64,000 nucleotides of DNA from Motacilla alba alba (lineage: Eukaryota; Chordata; Aves; Passeriformes; Motacillidae), in NCBI RefSeq assembly GCF_015832195.1, contig NC_052016.1, positions 26,371,129-26,435,128 of the forward strand, given 5' to 3'. How positions within the stretch are numbered: position 1 is the first letter of the stretch; each line of letters begins with the position of its first letter. Below are positions 1-32,511 of this stretch, piece after piece. Position numbers and translations under genes: made by a program. Under the pieces are notes generated by a model. That model was not told the origin of the DNA and ran no database searches. It saw only the letters and a program-made list of their open reading frames with translations.

Positions 1-504
1 CTCGAAAGATGATGAAAGAAATAGCCATAAGCAAATCTGTTCTGTTTCACAGTAAAAATCGTTTTTCTTTTAAAAATATAAATTTGGGAACAGAATCTCT
101 TTGATTTCATAGTTTATGAAATCTGTGGTATTACATGCTTTCTTTGACTAAGATATTGGCAGCATTATTTACTGCTAATTTGTTTAACTTCCAAGGATTA
201 GATAAGGTTGTACTCTACTGCAGTGTTATTCTACATCCTTAGTGCTTCGTTGTTGTTTCTAAAAGCGAGAAAATTGAAGTAATCATGATGGCATAAACTC
301 TTGGTTCTTTTTGTCAGGGAAGTATTATTTTACTAGTATCTTTTCAAGCTGCAAACAGATGGCTGCAGTATAATCTACTTGCTAGTGACATCAAGCATTA
401 TTTTACTGAAGATTTATATTTATATTGCTCTCTTCAAAAGCATAAAAAGTGTAATTAAGTAGAATGATACTAATTTAGATCTTTATCTGCCCATGTGATT
501 GCAG

Positions 505-590
505 GGCTCTGGGGTCAGGCAATAGGATTTAGAGCATCTCATCACTAGATCAGTGTGTTTGAATCCAGACCATGGTTAGAGGCAACTGAA
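505..590 (+). repeat. Possible tRNA-derived SINE head (weak)
   Basis: The spacing of an A-box-like GGATTTAGAGCATC (about 528) and a B-box-like GTTTGAATCC (about 558) resembles the tRNA-related 5' part of an old SINE. The rest of the element cannot be aligned by eye. It is not a functional tRNA, since no acceptor stem is visible. Confidence 0.25.
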
Positions 591-2404
591 GGCCAATAGA
601 ATGTGATGACCCTTCAGGGTCCTCTCTCAGATGATTTGACAGTCTCTGTAAATTTGCTAGCTGGTGGAACCCCTATAATGATCAGTGGTCTGAGAAGGAA
701 ATCTGTAGACTGAATGTGCATGTGTGGAGAATGTATTTAAGCTTAGGAACAGTCTCTTAGTTCCAGGTTTTAGGGACAGTCTTTGTACGCTACCTGTGCA
801 GGGGACGTGACACAGCTTTTACTTTTGTGTTTCAGTCCAAGGTGATCCTGGACTGGCTGTAGTCTCAGTGATTGTCAAATTGCAGTGTCTCCACTGAAAG
901 TGAAAGAGAAACATGATGTAGACCAGCTGCAATAGAGCTAAATAGTCCCATTTTTTTTCTCACTATTGGATTAATTAGACAGTATCTTAAACACTGTCGT
1001 TCTGTTCATTACAGATACTTCTATATGTGCTTGCCAGCCTGTTAGTGGATGTGGCACAGCTGGTGTTTATCTGATGGCTCTTGTTCTGTAATCAGCTTGT
1101 TTATAGTATTTTGTGGCTGAAGTAAGATAAAGAAAATCCAACATGATTTTTATTTTAGTTTTGTGATGTGAGTCAGAAATTCAGTGACCTCAATAGGGAA
1201 TCTGTCAATGTTTTCAGTTGGTTTATGTTCCTGGTGTTTCAGTTGAATCCACTGACGTTGTACTAAAGAGTTTAACCACAAAATTAAAGAAAAGCAGAGC
1301 ACAACAAGCCAAATTATGTGGATTTTAATGCTTAAAAGGAGGTTTGATTTGTCAGGAGCATCCAAATTTGAGCTAAAATGATCTTTTCAGACTAGTCACT
1401 GCAATAGTCTCCAAATCTTATACTGAATTTCCTTTCTTTTTTTTCTCAGCTCTCTTGATGTCAAAACTGTTCTGATGCAGTAGACAATACTAAGCAGAGC
1501 TATGGTGAAAGTAATATGGAACAGTGTAGGGAGAAGATATCACATTTGAAGAATATTATTTCACTAGTGGATGTAGGAAACACTAGAATAAATCTGCTAT
1601 TTAGCACAGAATAGCAGGAAAACAGACCTCAACACTTGCACGTGAATAAATGTAAATAGACCTAGTAAGTCAAGATCTCTGGCTTGTTCAACAAATAGTT
1701 GTTTAGATTTATTTATATTATTATAATAGTATTTTCCCAGTAGTCTGTCTTCTTGGAAGAAGGTATTATGCTGCTTTGTATACATCTCCTGGAAATATTT
1801 CATAAAGGTGTAGTATTTACTTGATAATCGTTCTGTTTTTACATTGTAAGTATGCAGTTAACTTAGTTTCTTTTCAGACTAGATTAAAAAAACAGTCTGT
1901 GCATCCAAGGGTTGGTTGTAAAAATAAAGACATACACATATACTAAGGTACAAGGTTTAAAAGTTTATTAGGAATGTTTTGAAGTGTTAGAGGGTAGGTG
2001 TTTTTTTTAAGAGTTTAGTGGCAGTATGGTACACCAATTAAACTTCCCTAGTCATTAGGCAGGCAGAAAAACTGTCTCAGCTGGATTTTTGCCTATCTGA
2101 GGCTCTGAGATGAAGCTGCAGATGGACCTGAGCTAGTGCCTCTCTCTAAACACACCTGGTTTTATAGATTCCAGAGCTGTAAGGCTTCTGTTATTTACCC
2201 AGCATACATATTTATTTCTCACTACAGTCATAAGAGTCACAAAAAATACTGAGCTGTGAATTCTAGGAGCAGATGTAGGTTTCACCCTTTTGGTGTTCAG
2301 AAGGGTTTAGAATTATTATTTCATGTCAATTCATAAGCACACTATGTATTGCTTCCATATAAATATTTTACAATCTTGAATATGAGTTTCCCAGTGTAGT
2401 GTGC

Positions 2405-2501
2405 TGGTGAAAATCTGGGGTGTTTCAAATTAAAGTCTAATGATTTTGATGTGGTGAAAATCTGGGGTGTTTCAAATTAAAGTCTAATGATTTTGATGTG
2501 G
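2405..2501. repeat. Perfect 47-bp tandem duplication
   Basis: Positions 2405-2451 and 2452-2498 are identical, and three more bases (TGG) continue a third copy. The unit begins TGGTGAAAATCTGGGGTG. Perfect identity in non-coding DNA points to a recent duplication or an assembly duplication. Confidence 0.97.
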
Positions 2502-5189
2502 CATCCTTTTATGGAAATTTAACATCTCCTTCTCAGACCCTTTGGCTTTTTTGTTCCATGAGAGAGATTATTGTAAAAAGACTTGAAAATAACACAAAAT
2601 TCTTTTAACTTACACTAGAATTTTTAAAAATTTTGGACCAAAGCAAAAGCTTTGTTTTTCAAAAGCCGCAAAAATTTCTTCAGTCTCATTTTCCTTGGAC
2701 AGTATGGGCACCTACTTGATTCACAAAACATCTTGGCATTCGAGACTTTAGCTATGATTTAGAATTAGTCAGGGAAAGCTCCGATTTGGTTCTGGTAGTA
2801 TTTTGATTAAGGAAGTGTTCCAAGCTTTGGCCCAATATTTAATTACAAATCTAATATATTATGGAGCTAATTCAGGATTCTTTTTTATAACTCTCAAGAA
2901 TTGAAGGCAAAAATAAAACTAAAAAATACATACAGGTCATTCTGAGGCCAGATAATTGGTGCTGACGGCAAGTCTCTGCCCGACTAATGTGTGTTTTTAA
3001 ATCATGGTCTTTCTCATTCAGTCCACAACTTCTGTGTTCTGAATAGCTACGAGAGAGATTAGTTTACTTATTTTAAACAAAAATATTTTCACATTTTCCA
3101 TGTGTGAACAATCAGCTGGTTTTGTACATTCTGAGGTGCACCGATTTCTGATATTCTAAGTTTTATTATTTCCTCATATATGTCAAATTATTACATTTGC
3201 TGTGAGCCCTTAAATACTATAATTTTGGGAACATACAGACTGTTCATAAGTTTAATAGGAAACTGTTGAACTTCAAGGCTCACGTATGTGCATCTGTGTG
3301 TTTGCATTTGTCATGTACATATATACATGTGCATGTCTGTATATATTTGTTCTTTCCATTTTGCAGGTTTTTCTAGGTGTCAGAAATGTGATGGCACTAT
3401 GGGGTCTGAAATCACAGAACACTGTAAAAAAGATATATGTGTTTCATAGTCTCAGAACCAAAGATTATCCACAAACAGAGAAATTTTGTAGTTGAAATGT
3501 GTCTTGAAGTTCTTTGCATCTCAGTTACCCTTTTTTCTGTAAAAAAAAATTGAAAAAAGGCAATTATCACCTTTTGATGGGCTTTTCTTTAAAACAGTTG
3601 CTGTAAATATCTAACTCCTGTTTTATCTGCATCATAAGACCCAAGGATATAAAGTGGAAGACGATAGTGAAAACGATCTGGGTTATTTCAACAGGGTGTA
3701 AAAGTTAAAAGAAAATGTTCCACTGAAGAACTTGAGGTAGAGAGATGTTCTTTTGTTTTTGTTCACTGGGTTACTTTTAAGTGATGGCAAACAGTCCTGT
3801 GTGTGTTCAGAAGCAAAGTGGTTCTGGAGGACCTGACAGTGGCACAGTAAATGCACTTTACAAGTGTTTACATCTTGGGTGCACATGCAGAAGGAAGTGT
3901 GGTAGAAAGATGAATGCAAGCCAGAAGGACAAGGAACAATTTTGTCTTGAGATGGACTTGTTGAACTATGTAATGATAATTTGAAAATATTTTTGTGAGC
4001 AGAAGTAACGTTCCTACTCTATCACCTGTAGTTACCTAATGTACATTGCTAGACACCTTTTAAACAGTTACTAGGCATGTATGAAAACACTTATAAATGT
4101 GGCACCAGCTTATTATGTGCTCATCACATCTATAATTTTCTTTCAGAAATTTTTGTTATTACTATTAACTATTCTTTTTGAAAGATGTATCCAGTCAGAA
4201 GGCATGAGGATCACAATATTAATCTGCTGAACTGCCATAACCTGTGAATTAAAAATAGAGAGTAAGCAGTGGACTATAGGAAGTTTTTATAAAATGCAGG
4301 AAGACTATTTGAAATAATAATGTACTTAGAAGTCGCAACTGGCTCACAAATGCAATTTAATAAAAATGTAGGGCTGAGTCAGTGAATGCTGTTGACAATT
4401 GAAAATTTTTGAAGATCATTTTAGACAGGATGGGAGAGAAGAGAAATGAATATCAGGTCATGACAGAGGAAAGAAGAGGAAATTTAAATCAAACTATAGC
4501 TTCTCAGTGGAATTAAATTACTAAATTTACTGCAAAAGCTTGTGATGTTTAAATGATAAACATATTGGGAATTCTCTGCAGGTTTTCTGACATGGTGAAG
4601 TTTATCAAAGCAGGGACAAGGGCTTTGTAAAGTGATAGCAATTAAAGTGAAGACTGCCTGTTGCGACTCTGACCTCTCTGTACTCTTCAGTGATGAGCAG
4701 CAGAGAACTGCAGGGCCTGAGTATTGGTACATCAGTGAAACACAATATGGGTTTGTTTAGGAGTTTAATGAACAGAAAGGGTCAGATTTCCCTTGCAGTA
4801 TGTGTTGGCATCTTTTTAATCCTGGAAATCTTCTTAACAGCCAAATATATTTGTTGTAGATCAAAGAAGCCTTTTTTTTTTTTTTTTTTAAACCACCAAG
4901 AGCTGCATTCCTCAAAAAAGGCATACTAAGAATTGCATACTAAATGAAGAAAAAAAGGCAGGTGTCTTCCTCATGAATTTCATTCCAGGATTACAAATCA
5001 TCCCATTCCTGACACTTGTGTGCTATCTTATAGTTTTGTACATGGATTTTTAGTTTCATATTTATATGCCAGCAATAATATTATGTTCCTGTTACTATTT
5101 TGATAAAACTTTTATGTTTCTATAATTGTATTAAATGGTCAGCCATATTGGTATGGTAGAAAACTTTTGGTAAGGATACCTTATACATT

Positions 5190-5350
5190 TGGGAGGGCTG
5201 AAGTTCAGAAATTTCTGCTGAGAAATAGCTTGCTAGGGGCCTTTAAGACCAGACTGGAAAAGCAAGAATGGCCGCCTTAATTGTGTCTGGGGTGGGCAGA
5301 CCAGTGATGTTGGCCTCTCAGGATGCTTTCTAGTCCTGCAGTTCCCTTGA
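5190..5350 (+). repeat. Possible old CR1-like 3' fragment
   Basis: The order 'ggcctttaagaccagactgg ... gatgttggcctctcaggatgctttctagtcctgcagtt' resembles the 3' end of an ancient CR1-family element, where the target text is of the form 'ggtctcttccagccctac'. Divergence is high and the terminal octamers are missing. Confidence 0.3.
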
Positions 5351-5801
5351 AAAATGAAAATTAATGCATATTCAGAGCTTATTTAACCAAAAGCAGCAGA
5401 AGTCAGCTCAATTGGTGATGTGGATCTGCATGTTGATTCATATGCAGATGAGTCAATAGCCAAAAAGCAAGTAGGACATTATTGGTTGTGTTAAAATCTG
5501 AATTGTTCTCAATACAGCTAGAGAAATAATGCTATAAATACTTAATGCCTTAATTCAAATTTGTTCCTTAGCAATCATCTATCCTTCCTCCAAAACGCAG
5601 CAGTTTAAGTTATGTTTAATAATTAAAATTTAGAATTTATTGTGAAGTTCTGCTTTTCATCTAAAATAATAATTACAGCTTTATCAGTGGCATCTTTCAT
5701 TAAACTCTTTTCAAACAGTTTTTTTACTAGCAGAAAACCACTGTGGATGTTAGAAAATTAAACTCAGATTTAGATCTTGGTAAATTGCCCTTGATGTATC
5801 C

Positions 5802-5834
5802 CATTGTAATGGACATCAGATGTCCATTACAATG
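5802..5834. repeat. 33-nt perfect palindrome (16-nt arms, 1-nt centre)
   Basis: Arms 5802-5817 and 5819-5834 are exact reverse complements around A5818. The left arm begins CATTGTAATGG. The loop is too short for a stable RNA hairpin, and the form is typical of a template-switch mutation. Confidence 0.95.
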
Positions 5835-7688
5835 AAACCAGCCCATATACAAGGGAACAGCAAAACCCACTTTATTGATGTAACTGCTGTATGTCCAAGC
5901 AGAGGTGAGACTCCAGAGCACTGCAGAAATGCCAATATTCTGAAAGAAAATATGTTTCTTTCAAAATAACGTATGAATTTTCATAGTAAACAAACAAGCA
6001 AAACACTGCTGTGCTTCTCCCTCTGAGAGCGAAGCACAGAGATCATGAAAGAGATCATGAAAATACAGAGGTTTCATAGCAACCCAGTTGGAAATTTTAT
6101 TTTCTGTCTTGTGTTTTCACAATTCTTCATCAACATTAGCTGCAAGTGCTGTCGATCTCCATAGGAATCTAATGGAAAAAGAGTTGAGAGTCAAGGAGTG
6201 CTTTTGTTTGGAATTTATTATCCACCAAACAAAAAGGACTGTAACTCACTTGATAAGAAAGTTGTGAAGAACTAGGTGGAAGAGCTGCTTTTGGATGTGA
6301 TAATAGCAAAAGTTACACCTAACTTCCCAAATGTGCATGCTTAGCTGGAAGCTGGTGTTTCCAATTCTGCGTTTTATTCTGTGTACTTCCGAGCAGAATT
6401 GCACAGGAATCCTTGGCTGTACAATTGGACATATCTTTGAATTTTTGGAAGAATTTGGGTCAGTGTTGGAGTCTTGGAGATGATCTGTTCATTGACAAAG
6501 CATGTGGGAGTGTCCTCTAAGGGTCTTTCTTTCAATGCAGAGCATTAAATGAGCATGGTTTGAAAATTAGTGAAAGCCTTTGCATTTTTAAGGAGAAGTA
6601 GCTCAGACTGCTGTGTAGCCTTGAAAGATCCAGTAAAGAGTCAGGGCTTGTCTCAAATGTTCTCTCCATGTGCTGTGGCCAGCTCTTCTCAGCAATGCAG
6701 GACAGTCCCTTGCCATGCCAGGTACGGCTGCATTTAGGTGTGCTACATCAATGGAGTTTGCACCTGTTCCTTATCCACTTGGAGAGAGGTGATCTCTAGT
6801 CTTAGAGGAAGCAATTTCCTAAATCTCAGAATTGCTGAGTTCCTGTCTGGGCACATCGAGAGCATTGCCACATTTGGGATCTACATCAGCAGCTATATTC
6901 TCTAGAATGACAAAATCTTACATATAGAAAAAACTAAAACAAACAAAATAAACCAAACCAAAAAATAAGTGCACTTGGATTCGCTGACAAAAATCCCAAT
7001 ATTTTGGGATACTTTTGACAGTCATGTATAAGAAGTTGGGATTTTTTTAATTGTGGCAAATACCACAGGTATTACACCTTAGAGCTTTCCTTGCAAAAGA
7101 AATCATTACTGAGAACACTTGAAATTCATGTATTGTGATTGACAGATACAATTCAAGTAAATGCAAATGTCTGTACCAGCTCTTTGTGTAAGCTCAATTT
7201 AATTGCATTTGTGCTGCAAAGAACAAATGTTTGGCAAATAGATATGAACCAATTTTTATTCTAGGATCTTGAGCCTGAGAATTGCTGAGCTAACCATTTA
7301 TTTCTGTGGTTTTCCATTACTTGGAACAATAGTTTTGTCTTAGACAAGACATCTTTCTTAAGGAATTTTACACGGAAACATCCAAAATCATTTGGAATTT
7401 AAATATTCAAGCAATTCTAAACTATCAATATATTTTAGGGTTGTTTTTTCCCTTTTCTATTATCCTTGAGTGCCTTTTATTTTGCCACAAGTTATGACTG
7501 AAAGTTGTAGAAGTTAATAGAAATTACGCATTACACAGGAGCAGAGAAATGGGCCCTGCTGTCTGTGACCTCTTTCCCACAAGCTTGTGAGCTTTATCCC
7601 CAGTTCCTTTGCTGGAGACCATCACCTCCTGAGTGATAGAATGTTTGCAGTGAGCATCTTTAATGCAATGAACAGATGTGTGTAATAA

Positions 7689-27870
<20,182 letters not shown>

Positions 27871-29271
27871 AAGTGATGATTTTTTTGCACTTTTTGTTTG
27901 GGGTTGCCTTTCTCGTCTGTGAAGTATGATTCCATTAAAAAGTAATACTAAGGCAACACTCCAGTGGTATCCAGCTTCTGTTCCAGCTGTTCTGTATTTG
28001 TAGATTTGCTAGATGACATTGTGTAGGAAAGCAGCAGTGATGTTTGTAACAAGCCTAGAAAATGTTGAGAATCTCAATTGTGTTTGCGATCAGACTGCAT
28101 GACATTTGCCCATGAATGTGCTGACAATAGAGCTCACATCTTCATCTGCTCAGTAAGGTCTAAAAGCTGAAGAGGCTGCAGGTGAGAACCTTTCCAAGTA
28201 TGCCACTTTAATACAAAGGCTGACATATTCAGAAAAGTTCCTAAGTTCATGAACATCTAGTAAGATAAGGATAACTTCTTTTTTGTTATTACATTTTTCA
28301 TGAAAACAAGTGTGTCTCAGGAGGAATTTGTTTTCATCTGTCTTGGCTAAAAATAGCCTAAGAGAGGCTTGGAACAAGTGACTTTTGCTTATTTGTAATT
28401 TGGAAGTATTTTCTTAAATATATCTTTCATTGGCTTGTGGAGGTATCATGTATCAAGTATGGCCCAAACTTTCCTCACAGAAAATTATTTTTGGAGCGCA
28501 ATTTGGCAACTGAGTAAAAACTCTCACTAATATACTAATTGTTAAGGGCAAGTTTTGCCCTGTGAGTTTTTCAGTTCTCAGATAAAGCTTTCATTTCCAC
28601 ATGAAGAGTCATCAATCAGTGCTTATTTCTTTAGCAGATTTTCTGCATGAGTTAGACTTGTTCACCGCATGGATGAGGGGAAGAGGACAACTTCAAGGAT
28701 AAAAGGCTAAAGAAGTACTGTACTGTTGCCTCTAGCTAGTCTGATGAATATCTGACTTAACCTGAAGTGAGTGTGAGTGGCAGGTGCCCTCAAACAAGAG
28801 CAAAAGTCAGTGGCTTAGCTGTGTAGAGTAGACAAAAATGCTGGTACTAGAGAGGCCACCATAGACACAACATATTAAGCTGGACTGGATGGACAGTTGG
28901 GATTTTGGTCACACATACAGCAGTTAAATTTCATTTTTCGTGTACTGTACATATTGGCCTAGAAACACCTCATTGATATTTATCATCATCCTGTGTTAAC
29001 TGTCTGTGTCTTCACTGATGTGACAGAACTGGCTAATGATCAGGGCTTTTTGGCTCTCAAGGCTAAAGAAAAATACAGTCTTGCTCTCAGTTTTCTCTGA
29101 CCCTGCAAATGCTGTATAAAGGCCTGTTGTTTGCAAATTCCACTGTGCTGTACGGCGTTATCCCTAACAACCAATACTGTGCCTGTTTTCCTCCAGTCTT
29201 AATACCTCAGAAACATTTTTGCACTTCAGGGGTTAGGTCTGATGACATGTAAAACACGATTGTTTAATAAA
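27871..29271 (+). other. Probable ZPLD1 3' untranslated region, end uncertain
   Basis: The untranslated region starts directly after the TGA. Candidate polyadenylation signals are ATTAAA at 27934-27939 and AATAAA at 29266-29271. Others follow further on (near 29507 and 30935). No sequence feature decides between them. Confidence 0.4.
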
Positions 29272-31959
29272 ATTAAACATTTCAGAGTGGATGCTTTGTC
29301 TGAACTGTTTTCCTTCCCCTGCCCAATTGTTACTTTTGTACATGCTTCCAGGGACCTCATTCTACAAAGAGGAAAACTGGACCTGCTTTTTAAAGTTGGT
29401 TTGGTAAGAGCTTTCAATATACAGGATAAATTAATATAATTATAGATTTACTGACCTTTAAAGGAGTGTGGTAAACTCTGGAGATTTATATTCCAGCCTG
29501 GGGATAAATAAATTCAGATAATCTGTTTTAATTTACTAATGAACACAACCACAAAAATCCCATTAATATAATTACTACTAAGTAGGGAGCAGCTTTAGCT
29601 GCTTTCAGCTTTAGCTGAAAGTTTCCAGTGATGGAGATAGCCATTATCATCCTTAGAAAGTTGTTTCAGCAGTTAATTGATCTCTTCAATACTTTTTAAA
29701 ACGCTTACTAATGTGAATATGCCCATTTTAACTTACCAGCCATTAAAAAATGTCAGGCTTATGTCTGCTAGAGAGAGGGAGAGACCCTTTTTCTAACACA
29801 AATCCCATACAGTTTGGCTAAGACCACAGAAGAAGAAAGTGAATGGTGTTGGAAGCAAAAAAAAAATTGCTGATATAGTATCGTACTTGTCCTATTTGAT
29901 TTCTCTGTGTTTCTGGAAGACTGTTGCTTTTCTGTAAGGAAATGTATTTCATAGTAATTAACAAAGTCTTGTTGACCACATTTTTTGAGGCTCAGGTAAC
30001 CTATTAAAAAGATGGAGTTGCTGCTCAATAATGTAATATACAGAATGTTATTTTTCTATTTTAAAAAAATGTATGGAGTATTTTGTTTTTGTGAAGAACC
30101 ATGTAAGATATCCACTTTTCCTCATGTGGAAATTGCTAGGTACCAAAGGGTGATCTCCCTCTAGCTAAATTAGTGACAGAGTTCCAGCAGCTATCTGTAG
30201 GGAGTCATTACTGAGCTTGCTATGGATAGTAAATGTATTTGTCTCCATCATTCATTAAAAAAAGATAAATAAATGCTTCTCCTTGGTAAAGAAGCAAAGA
30301 GAGCCACAGGTGGAAAATGATGCTTAAACCAAGACTTATCCATGTAAAGATTTGACATGGGAATGATTTATGAGTTGTAGGGGAGCTGAAAACTTGAGCC
30401 AGGTTGGCAAAATATTTCTGGGAAGGTGAAGACTGACTGAATTTGTAAAAATGTCCCCATCCTGTTTTGTTTTAAAGAAATATACAGGTATTAAGGAATA
30501 CGTGGAATCCATAATTTGTGACCTCACAAGTTTCAAGTAAGAGTTTAGGCAGAAGTTGAGTGGATGTGCATGATGGTTACACCCTACTTTTTGAAAGGCA
30601 GGATGTCAGGTGAGAGAGAATGGGGAATGGAATGAAAAGTTTTAAATGAAGTACTGTAACTAAGATGACACTTGGTACCTTGTGTGAAGGAGCTCTGGCC
30701 CAATACAAAATGTGAGTTTTGCAGGTGTTAAGTGCAACAGAATTGCTGAAAGAATAGTGGCTCTGATAATGCAAGCAATTCTTTTAGGGGTGCCTGTTAT
30801 GTGTGATTTTTTAATGCTTTTTTTGGCACAGAGGTCAGGTTTCTGCAGGTAATCACAGTGTACTGAAATATTCTCAGGTCTGTCACCCAGACTGTGGAGC
30901 AGACTAAAAAGAAACTGAAATTTTAAGCTCAGTTCTAAATCCAGTAGAATTTAATAAATGTATAGAAGGGTGAAAACACTTCCAGGCTTCCCCCTTGGAA
31001 GAGATAAATGGCATATCCAACTGGAGCTGTGTACACCAGTGCTCGACATAAATTCAGTTGATGTTTGAGAAACAGGCCTTGGCTGAGGAACCTGGAAGTA
31101 AATCACATTTCCTACTTCATTCAGCAGACAGTATTTCTTACTCTCAATATCTCTTAGGCTCCACAAAGGTGCCAGAAGAAGCAGACTTGCCCCAATTGAG
31201 CTACTCACCTCTTCATCTGGAGGAGACATAGGTACGAGTGTTGTGGTAAACTAGGAAATGTTCCAAGTGTTGCAAATTGGTCCTTCCTCTGGTTACTCCC
31301 AGGTTTTATTTCAATGCTACTTGGACCTTCCACAATGCCTTTCAGGAAGAAGCAGGTAGGATGGATGTGGAAGAGACATCAGAGAATAGCTCTGCACAAA
31401 CTGGACCTGTGGTTGCAGTACAGTCATGGCTCTTTGCCATAATGTCTCTTTTGAAATGTTTTATTAATTTTTCTGTTATTAGTTAATTAACTCTTTCCTG
31501 GTCTTTTAAAGATAATGTTTGTATAATTAGGAAGCACACCTTTGAGATTAGAGAAATAGAAAATGTACAGTGGAAAAGTTGTTTAAGTGACTTATTTTCT
31601 GAAGAAGGTAAACTAATCATGTTTGGTAGACCGAGGAGTGTGCTGGCCAGCCAGATTTCAAATGCTGCTATTGCACTTTTAACCTCTGCTTTTGGACTTC
31701 AGGATGTAGCATGAAAAGTACTTTGTGCTAAAACAGGATCTGCTCCTGTCTCTGCAACCAAAAAATACCATTCAGCCATAGTTGAAATGTTTGCTACAAT
31801 CCCCTGAGAAAAGGGGAAATCGTCAGTCTTTGGAACTCATAAGATGGTGGTGGTTATATGTGGTGGGAATAGAGTATAAGAAATGTGTAAAAAGCAGCTT
31901 TACCCCCAAAGAGTGGCAGCCAGGCCAATTATCCAAGATCAGAAACAGGCTTGACTCAC

Positions 31960-32290
31960 AGCTGTAACCAATAAGAAAGAACAGTCCTATAAGACAGGGA
32001 GAACTGGAACTTAGAGTTAGTTGCTGTCTGGGCTTTGAAGAAGGAGTAGTGTTGAGAAGAACTACCCATGAGAAATCACCGAGAAGGCATGAGTCTCTTG
32101 CAATAAGATAACAACGCTTTTACATTGAGAACACAACAGTTATAGACATTCACTACCCTCACCTGAGCAGGCATAAAATGCTCTGTTTACATCCTGAACT
32201 ACTTGTGTATAGACTATAGGTCTCTGAAGTGTGTTTATCAAACTTGCTTGTTTTGTACAAATAAAACAAAAAATAAAAATAGCTTTGCTT
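31960..32290 (+). mobile_element. LTR-like stretch (tentative)
   Basis: A TATA-like CATAAAA at about 32174 is followed roughly 90 bp later by AATAAA at about 32263. This is the usual U3-R spacing of a retroviral LTR read on the + strand. No TG...CA ends with a matching target duplication were found, so the boundaries and identity are open. Confidence 0.25.
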
Positions 32291-32484
32291 CAGCATGTTT
32301 TTCAACCTCTTTTTCTGGACTGAAGATTGAATCAAGAGAAGCCTGTTGTTCCTGCTAGCAGTCTGCTATATTTCTCATCAAGACAGAGAGGCTGAATGAT
32401 ATCCGTTACAGACACTCTTCTAAGTTGGTAAAGAAGAATCTGCTCTTGTGACTGTTCTCTCCTCAGTGTTGTAATCCCTTGTCT

Positions 32485-32511
32485 CTTGATTCAAGCTGAG
32501 CTTGAATCAAG
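32485..32511. repeat. 27-nt perfect palindrome (13-nt arms, 1-nt centre)
   Basis: CTTGATTCAAGCT (32485-32497) and AGCTTGAATCAAG (32499-32511) are exact reverse complements around G32498. It has the same form as the palindrome at 5802-5834 but an unrelated sequence. Confidence 0.95.

Noticed and set aside
31780..32310. Target-site duplication for the LTR-like stretch (TTCAGC at about 31765 and 32290)
   Set aside because: The enclosed segment does not start with TG and end with CA, and the match is too short to count.
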